Of a DNA stretch of 64,000 nt, positions 10,129-22,500 are shown piece by piece. The notes under the pieces were generated by a model. That model saw only the letters and a list, made by a program, of their open reading frames with translations. It was not told the origin of the DNA and made no database searches. Position 1 is the first letter of the stretch; each line of letters starts with the position of its first letter. The translations under genes and the position numbers were made by a program. The stretch comes from Clarireedia homoeocarpa (taxonomy: Eukaryota > Ascomycota > Leotiomycetes > Helotiales > Rutstroemiaceae), in the NCBI GenBank assembly GCA_001465935.1, contig LNKV01000030.1, positions 193,443-257,442 of the forward strand. The letters run 5' to 3'.

Positions 10129-12408
10129 ATGAATCAAACCCGAGAGCCTGGAACAAGCCAACGTGCTTCAAAGGTTTCGTAAGTAAATATCCTAGCTTGG
10201 CTATGGTATTGACTGCTAACGTTACCCTCCTGCAGGTGCGAGAGATGTAGATATAGAAGAGTGGGTGACAATCCATCAATAAGCAATTATCTTCATGGAA
10301 TTCTTTTGACTGATTTGCTCCGATTACAGATAAAATGTGATCGTACACAGCCATGTCCTCCATGTCGAAAAGGGAAGCACGAATGTGTCTACCCCCAGTC
10401 AGAAAAGTCGAGGTAAGATATCCAGCAACTCCGCCTCTACTCCCTCCCTTGTGTTAGTGGCACTTATTTACCTGACATCTAAATCCAGGCCCGCGCCAAA
10501 AGGGTATGTTCAGGCACTTGAGGGCCAAATAGCGTCGCTCGAGCTGTTTATTACGAAACTCATTGCAGCAGATGCACCAAAGCGAGATGAGATGTTGGCT
10601 AATTTCAGTGCCTCGACGAACCATCTAGCTGTGCAGCCTGATCGGGCGTCCACATCTCCTACGGCTGGTTCATTCATCTCTGCTAGCATTCCTATTCGGT
10701 CTCAGACTGGCCATCTTCGAAAACTGAAAGATGGAAACTCGGCAGAGTTTTATGGTGCAACTAGCTTCTTTCAGATCAACCCATCCGAAGAATTGGACCA
10801 TACATCTTCTACCAATATGTCATCTGCCAACTTCAGCTCTACCACGGAAAGCTTAGATCTTAACCACCCAATTAGTCCTGGGGAGCAAGTCATCAATGCT
10901 TACTCTTACTTGGCTTTTGCTCCTAACAGTGGTATTTGCACCTACCTCATGAGGATATTTTTTCAAAACCAGTATCAATATCATATGTGCCTTTATCGGG
11001 AATATTTCCTTCGAGATTTCGATGCCGGTTCCGGACCTTACTATTCAGATCTCCTGATGTATGCAATATGCGCAATAGGTGCTCTTGCTAGCGAACAGAC
11101 TGCTCAAAGAGAGCTGTCAGATATGTTTTCCAATCGTGCACAAGAGCTCCTCTATGGTTCCGCGCTGGAATCACCTAATCTTACAACTCTACAAGCCCTT
11201 ATTCTTCTCGGTCACCGAGAAATTGGACAGGGGAAGACTTCTAAAGGATGGTTATTCTCAGGCATGGCTTTTCGAATTGCTCATGAAATGGGATTGCACC
11301 TCGACCCATCTCATTGGAAAAGTCCTAATGACTCTTGGATTGACAGAGAAATTCTGCGGCGGACATACTGGGCGGCCTTCATTGCTGATAAACAACTCAG
11401 TCTGTATTTCGGCAGGCCACCAGCTTTGTATCCCAGCGAGGCAGACGTTCATGATACCGTACGCATACCATATCCTCCAGAATGGAAGTCTCTACTCAAC
11501 AAGTACATTATGGAAGGCACTTCTGAGACTGCTTACGAGGATGGTCTTGCATTGGTTGCTTCTTGGGTGCATCACATCGGACTTTGCAAGATTCTACATC
11601 ATATGATCACCAAAGTGTTTGAGAATCGATGCGCAAACACAGATAGCACTATTCTGGCAACTTCAATCAAAGAAATACATGTAGCACTGGCCAAGTGGCT
11701 TAAAGATCTACCCACAAAGCTCCATTGGACGAAATGGACAGTCGGACATGTACCTCCGCTCGTACTTCATCTCCAGTAAGCTCACGATCTAATAGTTATT
11801 TTAGGAGTACTAACAAGTAGTCAAGTATGCAATATCACACTGCCATGATAATCCTCCATCGTCCGCCCAGAGCTGCTTTCAAAGATCCAGGGATTGGGGC
11901 AACCGAGGATGTCCAGATATGTTATGAATCGTTAGACACCGTCCTCAAGCTTCTGCGAATGCATTCCAGCAATCTCCACAATTACCCGTACAGTCACCTC
12001 CCAATTACGTTCGTCCACAGTCTTGCAACTGCAGCGAGTATTATCTTAATGAAACGATATATAGAGGGCTCTTCCTGGAAGGAACCTGCAATTGCAAGAT
12101 CACTGGACCAAGTCTTGGAGGCTCTTGATGGTGTATCCCATACTTGGACCTGCGCGAAACAAGTTAGGGAAGTGATCAATTCCGCGATGAAGGAAACTTC
12201 CAAGCCTGACCCTCAGAAGGGCTCTCCTGAGAATTTCGATTTCATGGGCGGATTACTTGATACTCAAACTAGTAATTCCACAATCGACATTGTTAACTGG
12301 AATGGTATCACTATGGACGATGCGGATTTTGAGCTTTTCATGTCGAATGACATTACCATTGATACTTCAGCTTGGCCTGATAGTTCCCTTCCGGATGACA
12401 CGAGATGA
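10129..12408 (+). CDS. Zn2Cys6 transcription factor with fungal_trans domain
   Basis: Nuclear DNA-binding regulator. Five exons (10129-10178, 10236-10260, 10330-10412, 10489-11775, 11826-12408) give 675 residues. Splicing the three short 5' exons restores a complete binuclear zinc cluster near residues 18-44: CERCRYRR, then IKCDRTQPCPPCRKGKHEC (spacing C-2-C-6-C-5-C-2-C-7-C). A linker and a short coiled-coil (VQALEGQIASLELFI) follow. The middle homology region (fungal_trans) includes LTTLQALILLGHREIGQGK, AFRIAHEMGLHLD and REILRRTYWAAFIADKQLSL. The last exon opens HMQYHTAMIILHRPP, as expected for the family. The tail is acidic (DDADFELFMSND), a likely activation region. Its place between an enzyme gene and a transporter gene on the same strand suggests pathway-specific control. 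Confidence 0.92.
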
Positions 12409-13057
12409 TCAATACCTTTTAGGACGGATGCTGTCAAAAAATCGTTGCGTTCGGTGCACAGGCAACTTACTGTCTTTTGCGATTCACTGATAGCACAAAA
12501 TGGAGCACTCTTTCCGGATGGATAACCCATAACTCACGCAAAGACACTGTAAGTCGCTTCTTAGTCAATTATCCTTTAATGACGAATCATATTTCAGCAT
12601 GCAAGATAAGTTCTAATCGAGCCGCATCTAGTTGAGCGACATCAGGGGTCAGCTGGCATGAAGCTAACGGAGTTCCTCCGCCGCTGCATCATCGGATAGT
12701 TAGACAACACTGCATCATCCATGTCTACCGGCCAATAATCCGGCAGGAAATGACCTTATTACTACCATGCATTGTCACACCCTATCATTACATAGATAGG
12801 ACGAGCTTCAAACGGGAATTGATTGTGATAAGCTTCTTATCACGCCCAACCCCGCCCTGCGGTCATTCAAGACCGCTAAAAGGGTAATTTTTGGACCGAC
12901 GCCATATCATTTTGATTCGATAGGAATACATATATTAGAATGGCGTTGACTTTTCTTTTTTTTTTTAGAAGAATTGTTCCCCTTTATCAATTTATAATTT
13001 GAGGTGGACAAATTCTCGTGCACTTCTGCTTCCAGTGCTGACTGAACCAGTACAAGA
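12409..13057. other. Intergenic region upstream of the MFS transporter
   Basis: No gene is supported. It holds the 3' end of the regulator transcript and the transporter promoter, including the CGG-N8-CCG site listed separately and a T-run (13 Ts) at about 12954-12966, roughly 90 bases before the start codon. Confidence 0.5.
12729..12742. promoter_or_regulatory. CGG-N8-CCG inverted repeat, possible Zn2Cys6 binding site
   Basis: CGGCCAATAATCCG lies about 320 bases before the transporter start codon, with the same half-sites and spacing as the repeat in the regulator's own promoter. It also contains a CCAAT word. Functional binding is inferred from family preference only. Confidence 0.3.
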
Positions 13058-14850
13058 ATGGAGGCTCCTCATCATGACAACGAAAAGATGGGGTCTCTCA
13101 ACGAAAAAGATCCCAAGAATCCAGAACAGAATCCTGATGATGCCGAAATTGACATCTTCATTGACCCCACGAAGGAAGTCAAACTCCTTGCCAAACTTGA
13201 CCTTGCTTTCACTCCAGTGATTATGCTAGTATATTTATCCTGCTTTTTGGACCGCTCCAACATCGGTATGAATATCCTTATTACCACAATCAGTTCATGA
13301 GCTAATGTCATTATGTCAGGCAATGTGAAGGTCGCTGGTATGTTGACTGATATACACGCCACCAATCAACAGTTTTCTACCGCTGTTTCGATCTTTTATG
13401 CCACTTATGTGACCTTCGAGACTCCGGCAGCAGTACTGATGAAGAAACTGACTCCGAGAGTGATTCTGTCCACTCTTTGCGCTGTTTGGTCGCTTACAAC
13501 CATTTTCACTGGATTTGTTCAAAATATTGGGGGTCTTTATGCCACTCGGTTGATTCTAGGATGCTGTGAAGCTGGCTTATTTCCTTGTCTCAATTTGTAC
13601 TTGACGATGGTGTATCGCCGGGAAGAGCAGGCCAAACGAGTTGGATATCTTTTCAGTTGTGCAGCACTTTCCGGGGCATTTGGTGGTCTTCTGGCTTACG
13701 GTATACTCCAGATGGATGGCGTGTCTGGAGTTGCAGGCTGGAGGTTTGTCATACTCTTTGCAACTAGAGCGATGCACTGGATACTGACGAATACAGATGG
13801 GTATATATCATCGAGGGAATATTCAGTGTTATCGTGGCTATCGTTGTCTGGTTTGGTCTACCTACGGATCCAGGCCAAGCATGGTTCCTCAACACAGAGG
13901 AGAAAGAGATGATGAGACTGAGGGCAATCCAGAGACAAAAGTATATGGGTAGGTTTGACTCCCGACCTTCAATTGCTCGATCTGAGCTCACAAATTTGCA
14001 GGCTCTGAAAAATTCTCCTGGGAAGAGTTCCGAACAGAGCTCAAAGACCCTAAGCTGTATATGAGGTCAGGCCCTATCCTTTAACTGCAATTTTCGAGCT
14101 ATTTTAACATCTTACCTAGTGCTGCTATTCAATTCATGCAAGATTGTCTTCTTTACGGATTTAGCACTTTCTTGCCATCGATTCTGAAAGCTATGAATTA
14201 CGACACATTGCAGGCGAACTACCTCACTATACCCGTCTACATGTGGGGAGCCATCAGTTTCCTGTTCTTAGCATGGATTTCCGATAGGATCAGTATGCGC
14301 GGACCAGTAAGCGCCTTACCCAGAAAGACCATACTTACCCTGAAGCTAATCATTATCTCAGGTTCTGTTCTTTGCCAACATTTTTGGCATCATCGGTTAT
14401 ATTCTTCTACTCACAGTGAAGAGCGAAGGTACGTCAGACTAAATATACCAGATATGGTGGCCACCAGAGCTAACCTTCAACCTAGGTATCAAATTCTTTG
14501 CCACTTTTCTCTGCGCCATTGCCGTGTACACTGGACCTGGTCTTAACATCACCTGGCTGAACGTTAACGTCGCGCCGCACTATCGCCGAGCAACAGCCGT
14601 TGGTGTGCAACAATCCATCGCCAATACCGCCGGTATAGTCGCTGGACAGATTTATCGAACCGCTCCATATGTCTTTGGAAACAGCTTTTCCCTAGGGGCG
14701 TTATGTCTAGCGCAGGTTTTGATTGTGGCCAAAGTCTTTTATGTGAAGCAGCAGAACAGAATGAAGGATAGAATTTCGAGTGGGGAGATTGAGGACAAGA
14801 GGAAAGTCAAGACTGGTGATAATGAGTTGGACTTCAAATATCATATCTAG
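13058..14850 (+). CDS. MFS transporter, anion:cation symporter (Dal5/Tna1-like) family
   Basis: Plasma-membrane transporter for small organic anions. Family members carry allantoate, nicotinate, pantothenate or similar carboxylates. Seven exons (13058-13265, 13320-13743, 13797-13948, 14002-14065, 14120-14306, 14362-14428, 14486-14850) with six introns of 53-57 nt give 488 residues, the normal size. Recognisable family features are CFLDRSNIGNVKVAGM after TM1, FATYVTFE-like sequence (YATYVTFETPAAVLMKK), LYATRLILGCCEAGLFPC, YRREEQAKRVGYLFSCAALSG, GWRWVYIIEGIFSV created by splicing, GLPTDPGQAWFL, and GPGLNITWLNVNVAPHYRRA. N- and C-termini are charged and cytosolic. It is the third member of the DUF1445-regulator-transporter set. 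The substrate cannot be read from sequence. Confidence 0.93.
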
Positions 14851-15111
14851 ATAAAAATAGCATATATGCCTATTTTATATCCTGGGAAATATAAATTTAT
14901 TAAGCTCCAAGTTAATTGATATTGGTCATCATTCGGGACGTGTAGACCACTTAGAATTTCCTCACACTGGAGCTATTCCGCTTTAGTGCTAGCTTTCTTA
15001 TTAGTCTCATCTCAAACGCTTCCCTCAAGTTCTATACTCACACGATCAGATTTCGGAACTCTCTAAAAATCTCAACATCAATTCCTAATTCTGGCTTTGC
15101 CTCACATACCT

Positions 15112-16368
15112 ATGCCATCTGCTTTTCATACTTTTAAGCTCGTACCAGCAATGGCGCAAACCGCTCCTTCAAGGCAATCGCAACCACAGTCTGCACCCAT
15201 ATTACCACCATCAACACCAGTAAATTCGCGTCCAGCTCCAAGTTCTGCTCCAAATACTGCACAACACCACAATACCTCAACACCAACAATAACACCCGCA
15301 TCGGAATCGCGCATGCAACCCCCTTCTCTACCACGATCTCTTATGACGCCTGCGCGCGAACTACGCGAAAGCAGTGTTGCATCAACTATTGGGGGTGGAA
15401 GTGCAACGCGCAAACCTCGTCAAAATCTAGATGAGCGCGATCAAATTAAAGCGATGAAAGCTTGTGTGGAGCAAAAACATAATTTCAAAGAAGGGACAAA
15501 ATCCCAATTCTGGAGTGGTGTCAATGAGGCGTTTCGACAAGAGACAGGGAAGGTCTTGGCACAGATGAGTGCGACAGTGGGGAGATTGGTAGAAGCTAGG
15601 AGACGTCAAGTTTGTGATTGGGAAAATGGTGTTATTCCTGACAAGCCCGGCGGAGAGCTCAATGATCTAATTGACGAGTGGATAGAGTTCTTAAAGGTCG
15701 AGGATGCGGAAGCTGAAGCAGAGAGAATGAGACAAGTGGATGCTAGGAGGAAAGTAGAAGAGTCACGGAAGGAAGCAAGAAAAGCTGCAATTGCAGCGGA
15801 AACATTAGCACAATCGCAAAACCCAGGTGTTAGGCTTGCATCAGGACCAGCTCCACCTCAACCTATAGCTGATCTGGGACAACCGCAATCTGCGACCAGT
15901 GACCCGGGATATTCTCAACCTTCTCCTCCATCTCCGCCCCAAGCCAATGGCCAATTTGATACCAATGGGTTGCGCCCTCACAAGCGACGAAGAATAACAA
16001 TAAACGATCGCGTCCAAGAACAAATCCATCAAGAAGCTGCATCCGCATCCGCATACGCACCTCCGCCCCAAGCCCCACCACAACACTACTACGCACCTCC
16101 TGCACCGCCCTCCCCGCCTCGCCGAGTCGTAGTAGAAGGAGCTCTGACCAAAGAAGACTGGCGCGAAATCATGGGCAATGACGCCCGCCTACGCGCACTT
16201 GAAGGCAAAATGGAAAAAATCGAAACACTTGTCATACAAAACAACAAAATTCTTCTGCAACTACTAGCGCATCAAGTAAAGGAAAAGGATATCAAGGAAC
16301 GGAGACATGATGAGGAGGATAGAGTGCCGGTACATCTAGATGCGGAATTTGAAAGAGATTACCTGTGA
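15112..16368 (+). CDS. Disordered protein with a conserved-looking helical core, function unknown
   Basis: A single-exon frame of 418 residues. Residues 1-105 are Pro/Ser/Thr/Gln-rich and disordered. Residues about 110-175 form a charged helical block (EQKHNFKEGTKSQFWSGVNE, then MSATVGRLVEARRRQVCDWE) that looks like a DNA- or protein-binding module, although no named domain is recognised. It is followed by an Ala/Glu/Arg-rich coiled coil (AEAEAERMRQVDARRKVEE), a Pro-rich linker with the basic patch PHKRRRITIND, which could be a nuclear signal, and a C-terminal coiled coil (ALEGKMEKIETLVIQNNKI). A nuclear role is inferred from the basic patch. A second ATG at 15151 (CAGCAATGGCG) has a better context than the one at 15112, so the protein may be 13 residues shorter. 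Confidence 0.75.
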   Translation: MPSAFHTFKLVPAMAQTAPSRQSQPQSAPILPPSTPVNSRPAPSSAPNTAQHHNTSTPTITPASESRMQPPSLPRSLMTPARELRESSVASTIGGGSATRKPRQNLDERDQIKAMKACVEQKHNFKEGTKSQFWSGVNEAFRQETGKVLAQMSATVGRLVEARRRQVCDWENGVIPDKPGGELNDLIDEWIEFLKVEDAEAEAERMRQVDARRKVEESRKEARKAAIAAETLAQSQNPGVRLASGPAPPQPIADLGQPQSATSDPGYSQPSPPSPPQANGQFDTNGLRPHKRRRITINDRVQEQIHQEAASASAYAPPPQAPPQHYYAPPAPPSPPRRVVVEGALTKEDWREIMGNDARLRALEGKMEKIETLVIQNNKILLQLLAHQVKEKDIKERRHDEEDRVPVHLDAEFERDYL

Positions 16369-19300
16369 GCCCAACCAAGCCAGCTATTACCCTCTTTTGC
16401 TCTTGTTACTATTGTGAGGAAGCAATTATAAAGATTCAATTTATGCTGAGATGTTTTTTTTTTCTTACTTGAGGACGGGTCGATACTCGAAAACGCCGCT
16501 GCCGATTAATTAGTTAATGATTAATACCCTCGGGATGTATATTCACCCGTCCGATATTCGATTCCGCATAAGGTTTGTCAGTCCATATCCTCCGCCCATT
16601 CAACAGGACTTTCATGTCTATGTAAGTGTGCTATTAATTTATCTGTGCCGATATTTACTAGCTTCGTGCGGGAAACAGATTGGAAACTAATAGGACATTA
16701 GATAAATCCGGCTTTTTTCCACTCAATAACTTCTTACTCTGCTCTTACGAGAACAGTAGCGCCCACATATGTCTTCTCATCATGCATCTAATATAGATTT
16801 CGCTTCCCAATGTGCTTCTCGAGCGGGCATCATGGAACTGGTGGTTTCTTTACTATCTACTACGGAGCGGCGTTTAATGCTGGAAAAGGCAGTGTATTGC
16901 TTTTGGAATCTGTATTATTATTACCAGACTGGGATTGTTCATGCTCTTCGCCTCAATCTTCTTGTCGCGGCATAATGGGGTTTGGTGAAGCGGGGGGAGG
17001 GGTGGGTCAGGTATAGTTGGTTTGAAAAGGGGCACAGGACTAGGCTGGACTGGACGAGCTTGGGAATGAAAATGAGGAAGAAAAAGGACAGGCGGGAATA
17101 GGATGGAAAAGTATATAGCATACTTCCGATTTAGGATTTGGAATGGAAGTAGAATTAGAAACCCAGAAAAGAAAAGCCTTCTCCGTCAAATAGAGTGACA
17201 ATCACGCGGCTGGTTATTGGGTTTGGACTAAGTAATATGAGAAGATTACTTTACTTACCTCGTCTGTAAAAATAAAAGCTAGGAAGTATATTGATATATA
17301 TATTGATGAACCAAGCTATATACTCTTGTTGTATATACAAGCACGAAAGGAAAGGGCAGGGCGGAACTGTGGTTTAAATAGGTTCGAAAAGAGAAGATAT
17401 AAAGAAGACTTAAAAGATAAATTAGTACACTTTATCATCTCCAACAAGCCTATATATATTATATTATTCTTTTTCTCTCATTCTTTTTCTTCTTTCTGTT
17501 AAACTTTCATTTATTTCACTCTCTGGATTTACATCTTGGTGAAGGTCTTCTGTCGGTTAGATCAGTGTATCTATCCCATCCCATCCCATTCCATCTTCTC
17601 TCATCCTCTTCCATCTCATCTCATCCTATCCCATCTCGTTCTATCTCATCCCATACATAGATACATACATACATACCCGAATTCTTCCAGCCCTTCCCCA
17701 ATTCCCCTCTTCCCCCCACAAGATTTTGCACCTATACACTCTCCATCCATATCCACATCCATATGCATGCATATCCTCGATTCCTCCCTCGCACATCTAT
17801 CCATCTATCTACATCCTAGGATCCAATCCAGCAAACAAACAAACAAACAAGCAAGCAAACAAACAAAGCTACCTTCACTTTTAATTTCCAAATCCCGTCC
17901 CTCCCTCCCTCCTTGCATTCCCACCCCTATCCCCACCCTCATCCCCATCCCCATCCCCATCCCTATCCTATTACCCAACCAACACAGCACAGCACAGCAC
18001 AGCACAGCACAACCAACCACTAGAATTCCCGCTCCCTTCTACTCCTACCTACCACCTTCCTTCATATTCCTATCCTCTTCCCTTCTCCCGAGCTTCTCAA
18101 AGGAAAGGAAAGGAAAGTACATGCCTCGACTTGATTAACTCGTAGTCCGTAAAGTATATATACATATAAGGAATAGGAAAGGGAAGGAAAGGAAAGGAAA
18201 GGGAGGGGGGGGGGAGAGAGAGAGAGAATATGAGTAGTATGTACAGTAATTAGTGAAAAGGGAGCGCATCTCATCTCCCATGCGATATCCCCTTGACTCT
18301 TACTATCACCACCACCATCACTATCACCATATACACAAACAAGATTTCATAATATTTTTTTATTCTTTTTTTACTATTCTTTTCCTCTATTCTTTTCATT
18401 TCCATTTCATATCTTCTTCACTTCAATGCGTCTGCATGTTTGCCTGTACTGGGGTATGTTAATCTCTCTTCTTTTTATCCACTTGGAAAACACCTCTTTA
18501 TGATCTTTCGCTCCGGTATGCCCAAGTCCAACCTAAACCCCTCCCGCCCATCCCAATCCGTTGTGAACCAGACCAGATCAGCCTTTACCCCTTGCCCCGC
18601 GATACGCCTTATAAACATACACTAGAGTGATGATCATTTCATTTTTTGTTCAAATCAAACTCTTTTCCGTCCACCATCCATCCCTTCATTCGTCTATCCA
18701 TTTCTGCTTTCACGCATCTTTTTCTCATCATAAGAAGCCTCTTCTTCAATCCTGTTTCATCGACTCATGCCACCCGATCCTGAGGAGAAGGAAAAAAAAA
18801 AAAAAAAAAAGAGAATTTCCACACGCCGTGCTTTTTCTTTCACTACTCCGGCTGAATGCTATGTCTGGCCATCAAACAAAAAAAAGAATAGCAGAAATGG
18901 TCTCGCTACCTGCATCGCCGTGCCGAACCAAACATAAAAATCAAAGTGCATCTGAACAACCATATGTATGCATGCAAGTGTATATCAAAGAACCCCACCA
19001 GAACCTGTCAACAAACCCATTGTGCAAATGAATTATGAACCCTGAGCCAAAACCGAAAAAACAAATTGGGGTTGAAGACAGAAGAGAAAACCAAATCAGG
19101 ACAGCCCCAAACCAAACCGCTTTGCAAATGCTTAGATCAAAAGACAAAATATATCATCTGCACGAGAGAATCTTCAAGTCCTCCGGTGCTGTAAACAGTT
19201 TCGTTCCAGATAAGAAAATCCATTAAAACCTCAACCCACTCCTGGTGTCATGGAGATCTGCTAAAACAAACTCTCGACTGACAGTCTCATCTTTTGATAG

Positions 19301-19511
19301 ACTCAACTGGAGTGTACATCAACGTCTTTTCCACGCAGTGCAAAAGATCCCGCACTCGATCTGTAGAAAGCCAGCTCATCACAAAGATACCCTAATAGAG
19401 TGTTTCTTCACTCTCCATCCAAACATTATGCCCAATCGGATTTTAAAGCCATCCGAGCCAACAAACATTTGTTGAAAAAAATTTGGCGTCGACTCCTTGC
19501 TCTACAGCAAC
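16369..19511. other. 3.1-kb gene-free region, strongly strand-asymmetric and microsatellite-rich
   Basis: It lies between convergent genes. No frame has convincing coding character. The 200-residue open frame at 17536-18138 is made of translated CCATC, ACAA, CCCCAT and ACAGC repeats. 17460-18110 is almost entirely pyrimidine on the + strand, then 18150-18240 is purine-rich (GGAAA repeats, a run of ten Gs, GAGAGA). 18790-18810 is an A run. Pyrimidine-rich tracts of this kind usually lead into fungal genes on the same strand, so an unannotated + strand transcript is possible. Confidence 0.5.
17572..18011. repeat. Microsatellite cluster: CCATC, ACAT, ACAA, CCCCAT and ACAGC arrays
   Basis: Successive simple arrays occur within 440 bases: CCATCC/TCATC-type repeats (17572-17650), ACAT (about 17653-17676), ACAA/GCAA (17831-17868), CCCCAT (about 17926-17969) and ACAGC (17983-18011). 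Each array is short and mostly regular. The shared theme is pyrimidine richness on the + strand up to the purine-containing ACAA and ACAGC parts. Confidence 0.85.
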
Positions 19512-22500
19512 CTAACCACCTTTTCTCTCTGAAGCATTGCTTGGTGGCTTCTCGCCATGAGATTGCCCGTTGGTGTTCTTCGCCTCAGAAGGGGGGCCGC
19601 GCCTCTTCCCTTTGTTAATCTTTTGCCAGTGACCAGATCCCCCGGGCCCGTTTCCTTCGCTCTTGGCAGCTCTCGTATGACCGTTAGGTTTCAAGCTCGC
19701 CGTGCTTTGCTTGGACGGGGCCTCGATCGAACCAGACAGCTTGGGGTTTGTTTTTGGGTGCTCGGCCTTTTGGTTATCTGATCTGTTCGTTGTCCCATTT
19801 GACTTGTGGCTTGACCCAGAATCGTTCTTTCTGTTGACGGTAGGTGACGGTGTTCGTGTTTCATACACCGGTGAAAGGTGAGTGAACTCCTCACGAAGTA
19901 CGTCATTCTGCCCGACAGCAATATCAAGCGGTGACATTCCACCATTTTGTACATTACGAGTTGGTATGCTTCGTGAATTGGGGGAAAGTCGTAAGTTTGC
20001 GTTGGCGTAATCCGCAGGCGAAAGACCATTGGTTTGGTAACCATGTGTCCCGTTGATCACAGCTAGATTTGGACCAGTGGACCCGTTGACAACAAGAGGT
20101 GCCATATCTATTGGGAAACACCGTGGATCTTTCGGCGTAACCTGGCCGGAGAGATGACCCTCAGCAGAAGCATCACTACCTGTAGCTGATGCGCCAGACA
20201 TCGAATCAATGGAACCTCTGGTCTGACTATTTCGATCCTCGAACGCTGACGCATCACTGGCGGCTGAAGTTTCCCAGCTTGAGCTAAGGCCGCCGGCTGA
20301 CGATGAGCCATTGACAACTAGGGGTCCATGACTGTTGACAGGGCGAACAACTGAGTTGGGTATAGATTGTTGGGGCGCAACAGCGGTAACTGGGGGTGCC
20401 GAATTTGACGTTAATGTTCTATCGTGGCCTAAGGGGGATGGTGACCGTGAAGGGCGCCTTATCCTATCTCGTATTGATGGCGGCAATTGATCTGTCGATA
20501 ATCGCCTTCGATTTTGATTAAGGTCACCAAAAGATGGGATTGCCAAGGGTTGCATGACCTCTCTGCGGAGTAGATGGGATGGTTGTGGCTCGTTAACATA
20601 GTAGCCGACATATTCCTTGGGAGCATTCAGATCAGGTGGAGTTGTGCCCATTCGCCTTGCATCAAAGCTCATATCTGATGCTTCATCTGCAATGAAGTTT
20701 GGGACAGGTGCGCCGTTCACTTGCTGCCGTAACGACTGCTGGTAAATGCCAAGACCATTGGTACCAGTACCAGGCAGGGCATTCCCTTGCAGAGATAATG
20801 GTGAAGGGGCTGTACGGGCTCCCGGTTGAGAATGAGAGCGGATTGAGCCGTTCGATTGACCTACCGAAGCACTTGATCCATTTGTGGTTGTGGACCTGTG
20901 CACACTTCGCCTCAGCTCCGGCACGACGGCTGTCAGTTGAGGTGAAGAAGGATTTGTGCTCGAAGTATGATAACCATAGATTGGAGTACCAGGATATTGC
21001 AAGGGATAGAAGTACATGTCTGCTGGTCGCAATGGAGCCGTTAGTGGGGCTTGATCAAACGAGCTTGTTCTACTTCGATCGGTAGCCTGTTGCTTGACCG
21101 GATGGCCATTACTTTGGATCCGGCCCTGGGCTTGTTGTGCATATGCTTGGGCTTGAGCATGGGCATGAGCTTGCTGTTGCTCGTATGACTGGGCCATCAA
21201 TTGCAGCCGCAGATGGTTTTCCTGTGTCTGTAGGATGGAGTATGTCGTATACAAATGATTATGCAGCTGCGCTTGTGCCTGTTGCTGGACCCACTGATCC
21301 TGTGAGGAAACATTAGGTTGTGTTCCGTGTTGTACGTAGACCGGGTTATCGTAGGTTGAATTTGAAGATCGACGGTTGCTATTGGAGGTACGGTTATGAT
21401 TATTATGACGACCGCCGCGGTGCCCCCCTCTCCCATTTCTATGCGGCGGATGACTCGCTGTAAGAGTGGGTTTTTTAGAAGGAGGTGGCTTTTCCCAGAC
21501 TCGCTCTTCTTCCTTTGGAAACTCATACTTTTCACAGCATTCGGCTAATTTGGCTTCTGATATCAGATCAAAAGCTCGTCGCAATTCCATATGAAGCCCA
21601 CGAAAGGAAAAATCGTCGGCTGTATTTCCGAGATTGCGATTCACGTTGAAAGGTTCCTCTACGCATAACATATTGTTTGTCGCCAGACTCCAGCCCTTCT
21701 CTTGTTTCGATATTTGTTTTCCACTCCGTACCGATACGACGAGATTCTCGTAGTCAAATTCGTGCCCGTAAAATCGAAAGAATTGGAAAAGTAGCTCCCC
21801 TAAAGTCGCCTTATTTTTGTTACCAAATCCTTTAAGAGCATCTATGTCATCTGCGAAGCTGCTCTCAGAACCGTCCTTGGCCGGCAACTTTAGATGTGGT
21901 CGTTGATGTAAAGCTGGTAATATTGGAGGGTCGCGACTCTGCAGAAAATTGATAATCATGCATATCCAAGTGTATGAACTCAATGTGCCACCAAATGCTA
22001 GAGCTAGTCAGTGAGAAGTCCTAGAGTCACAAAACATGAATGCTCACCAGCATCATTAACCACCCTTGACTTTGTCCAGTGCTTGATGATCATAGCCAAG
22101 GGTCTAACTCGAGGATCAATCTCAACATAAGTCTTTATCATGCGGGTATTCTCGAGGGCTAAGGTATTATTGACGTTCATGTCGCAGAATAACTTCAGTT
22201 CAGGGTCGAAGATCTTAACAATCGGCACCTTTGCAGTTGAGACGCATATGACCTTTTGCATACCACCTAATGACATGTTAGCTGAGCCTAGAAAGATTCA
22301 AATTTGGAGACTTACTCTTCGCAAGAAGTTCTGCGATCATGCAGACGCCCTCCAAGACCTTCCAGTCCGTGGTTATGCATATATCAACTGAATCCGTTAG
22401 TGGTTATACCGTCGTAGAGCTGAAGACCAATTTACCATCTGACTCGTCCGTGCACAGCAGATTGCCGGATGACCCAAAAACATGCACCTTTATATCATGA

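Noticed and set aside
8386..14850. Secondary-metabolite gene cluster
   Set aside because: No polyketide synthase, peptide synthetase, terpene cyclase or tailoring enzymes. The content fits primary metabolite uptake and turnover better.
17536..18138. A 200-residue open frame on +
   Set aside because: It is composed of translated CCATC, ACAA, CCCCAT and ACAGC simple repeats. No domain, no bias of a coding sequence.
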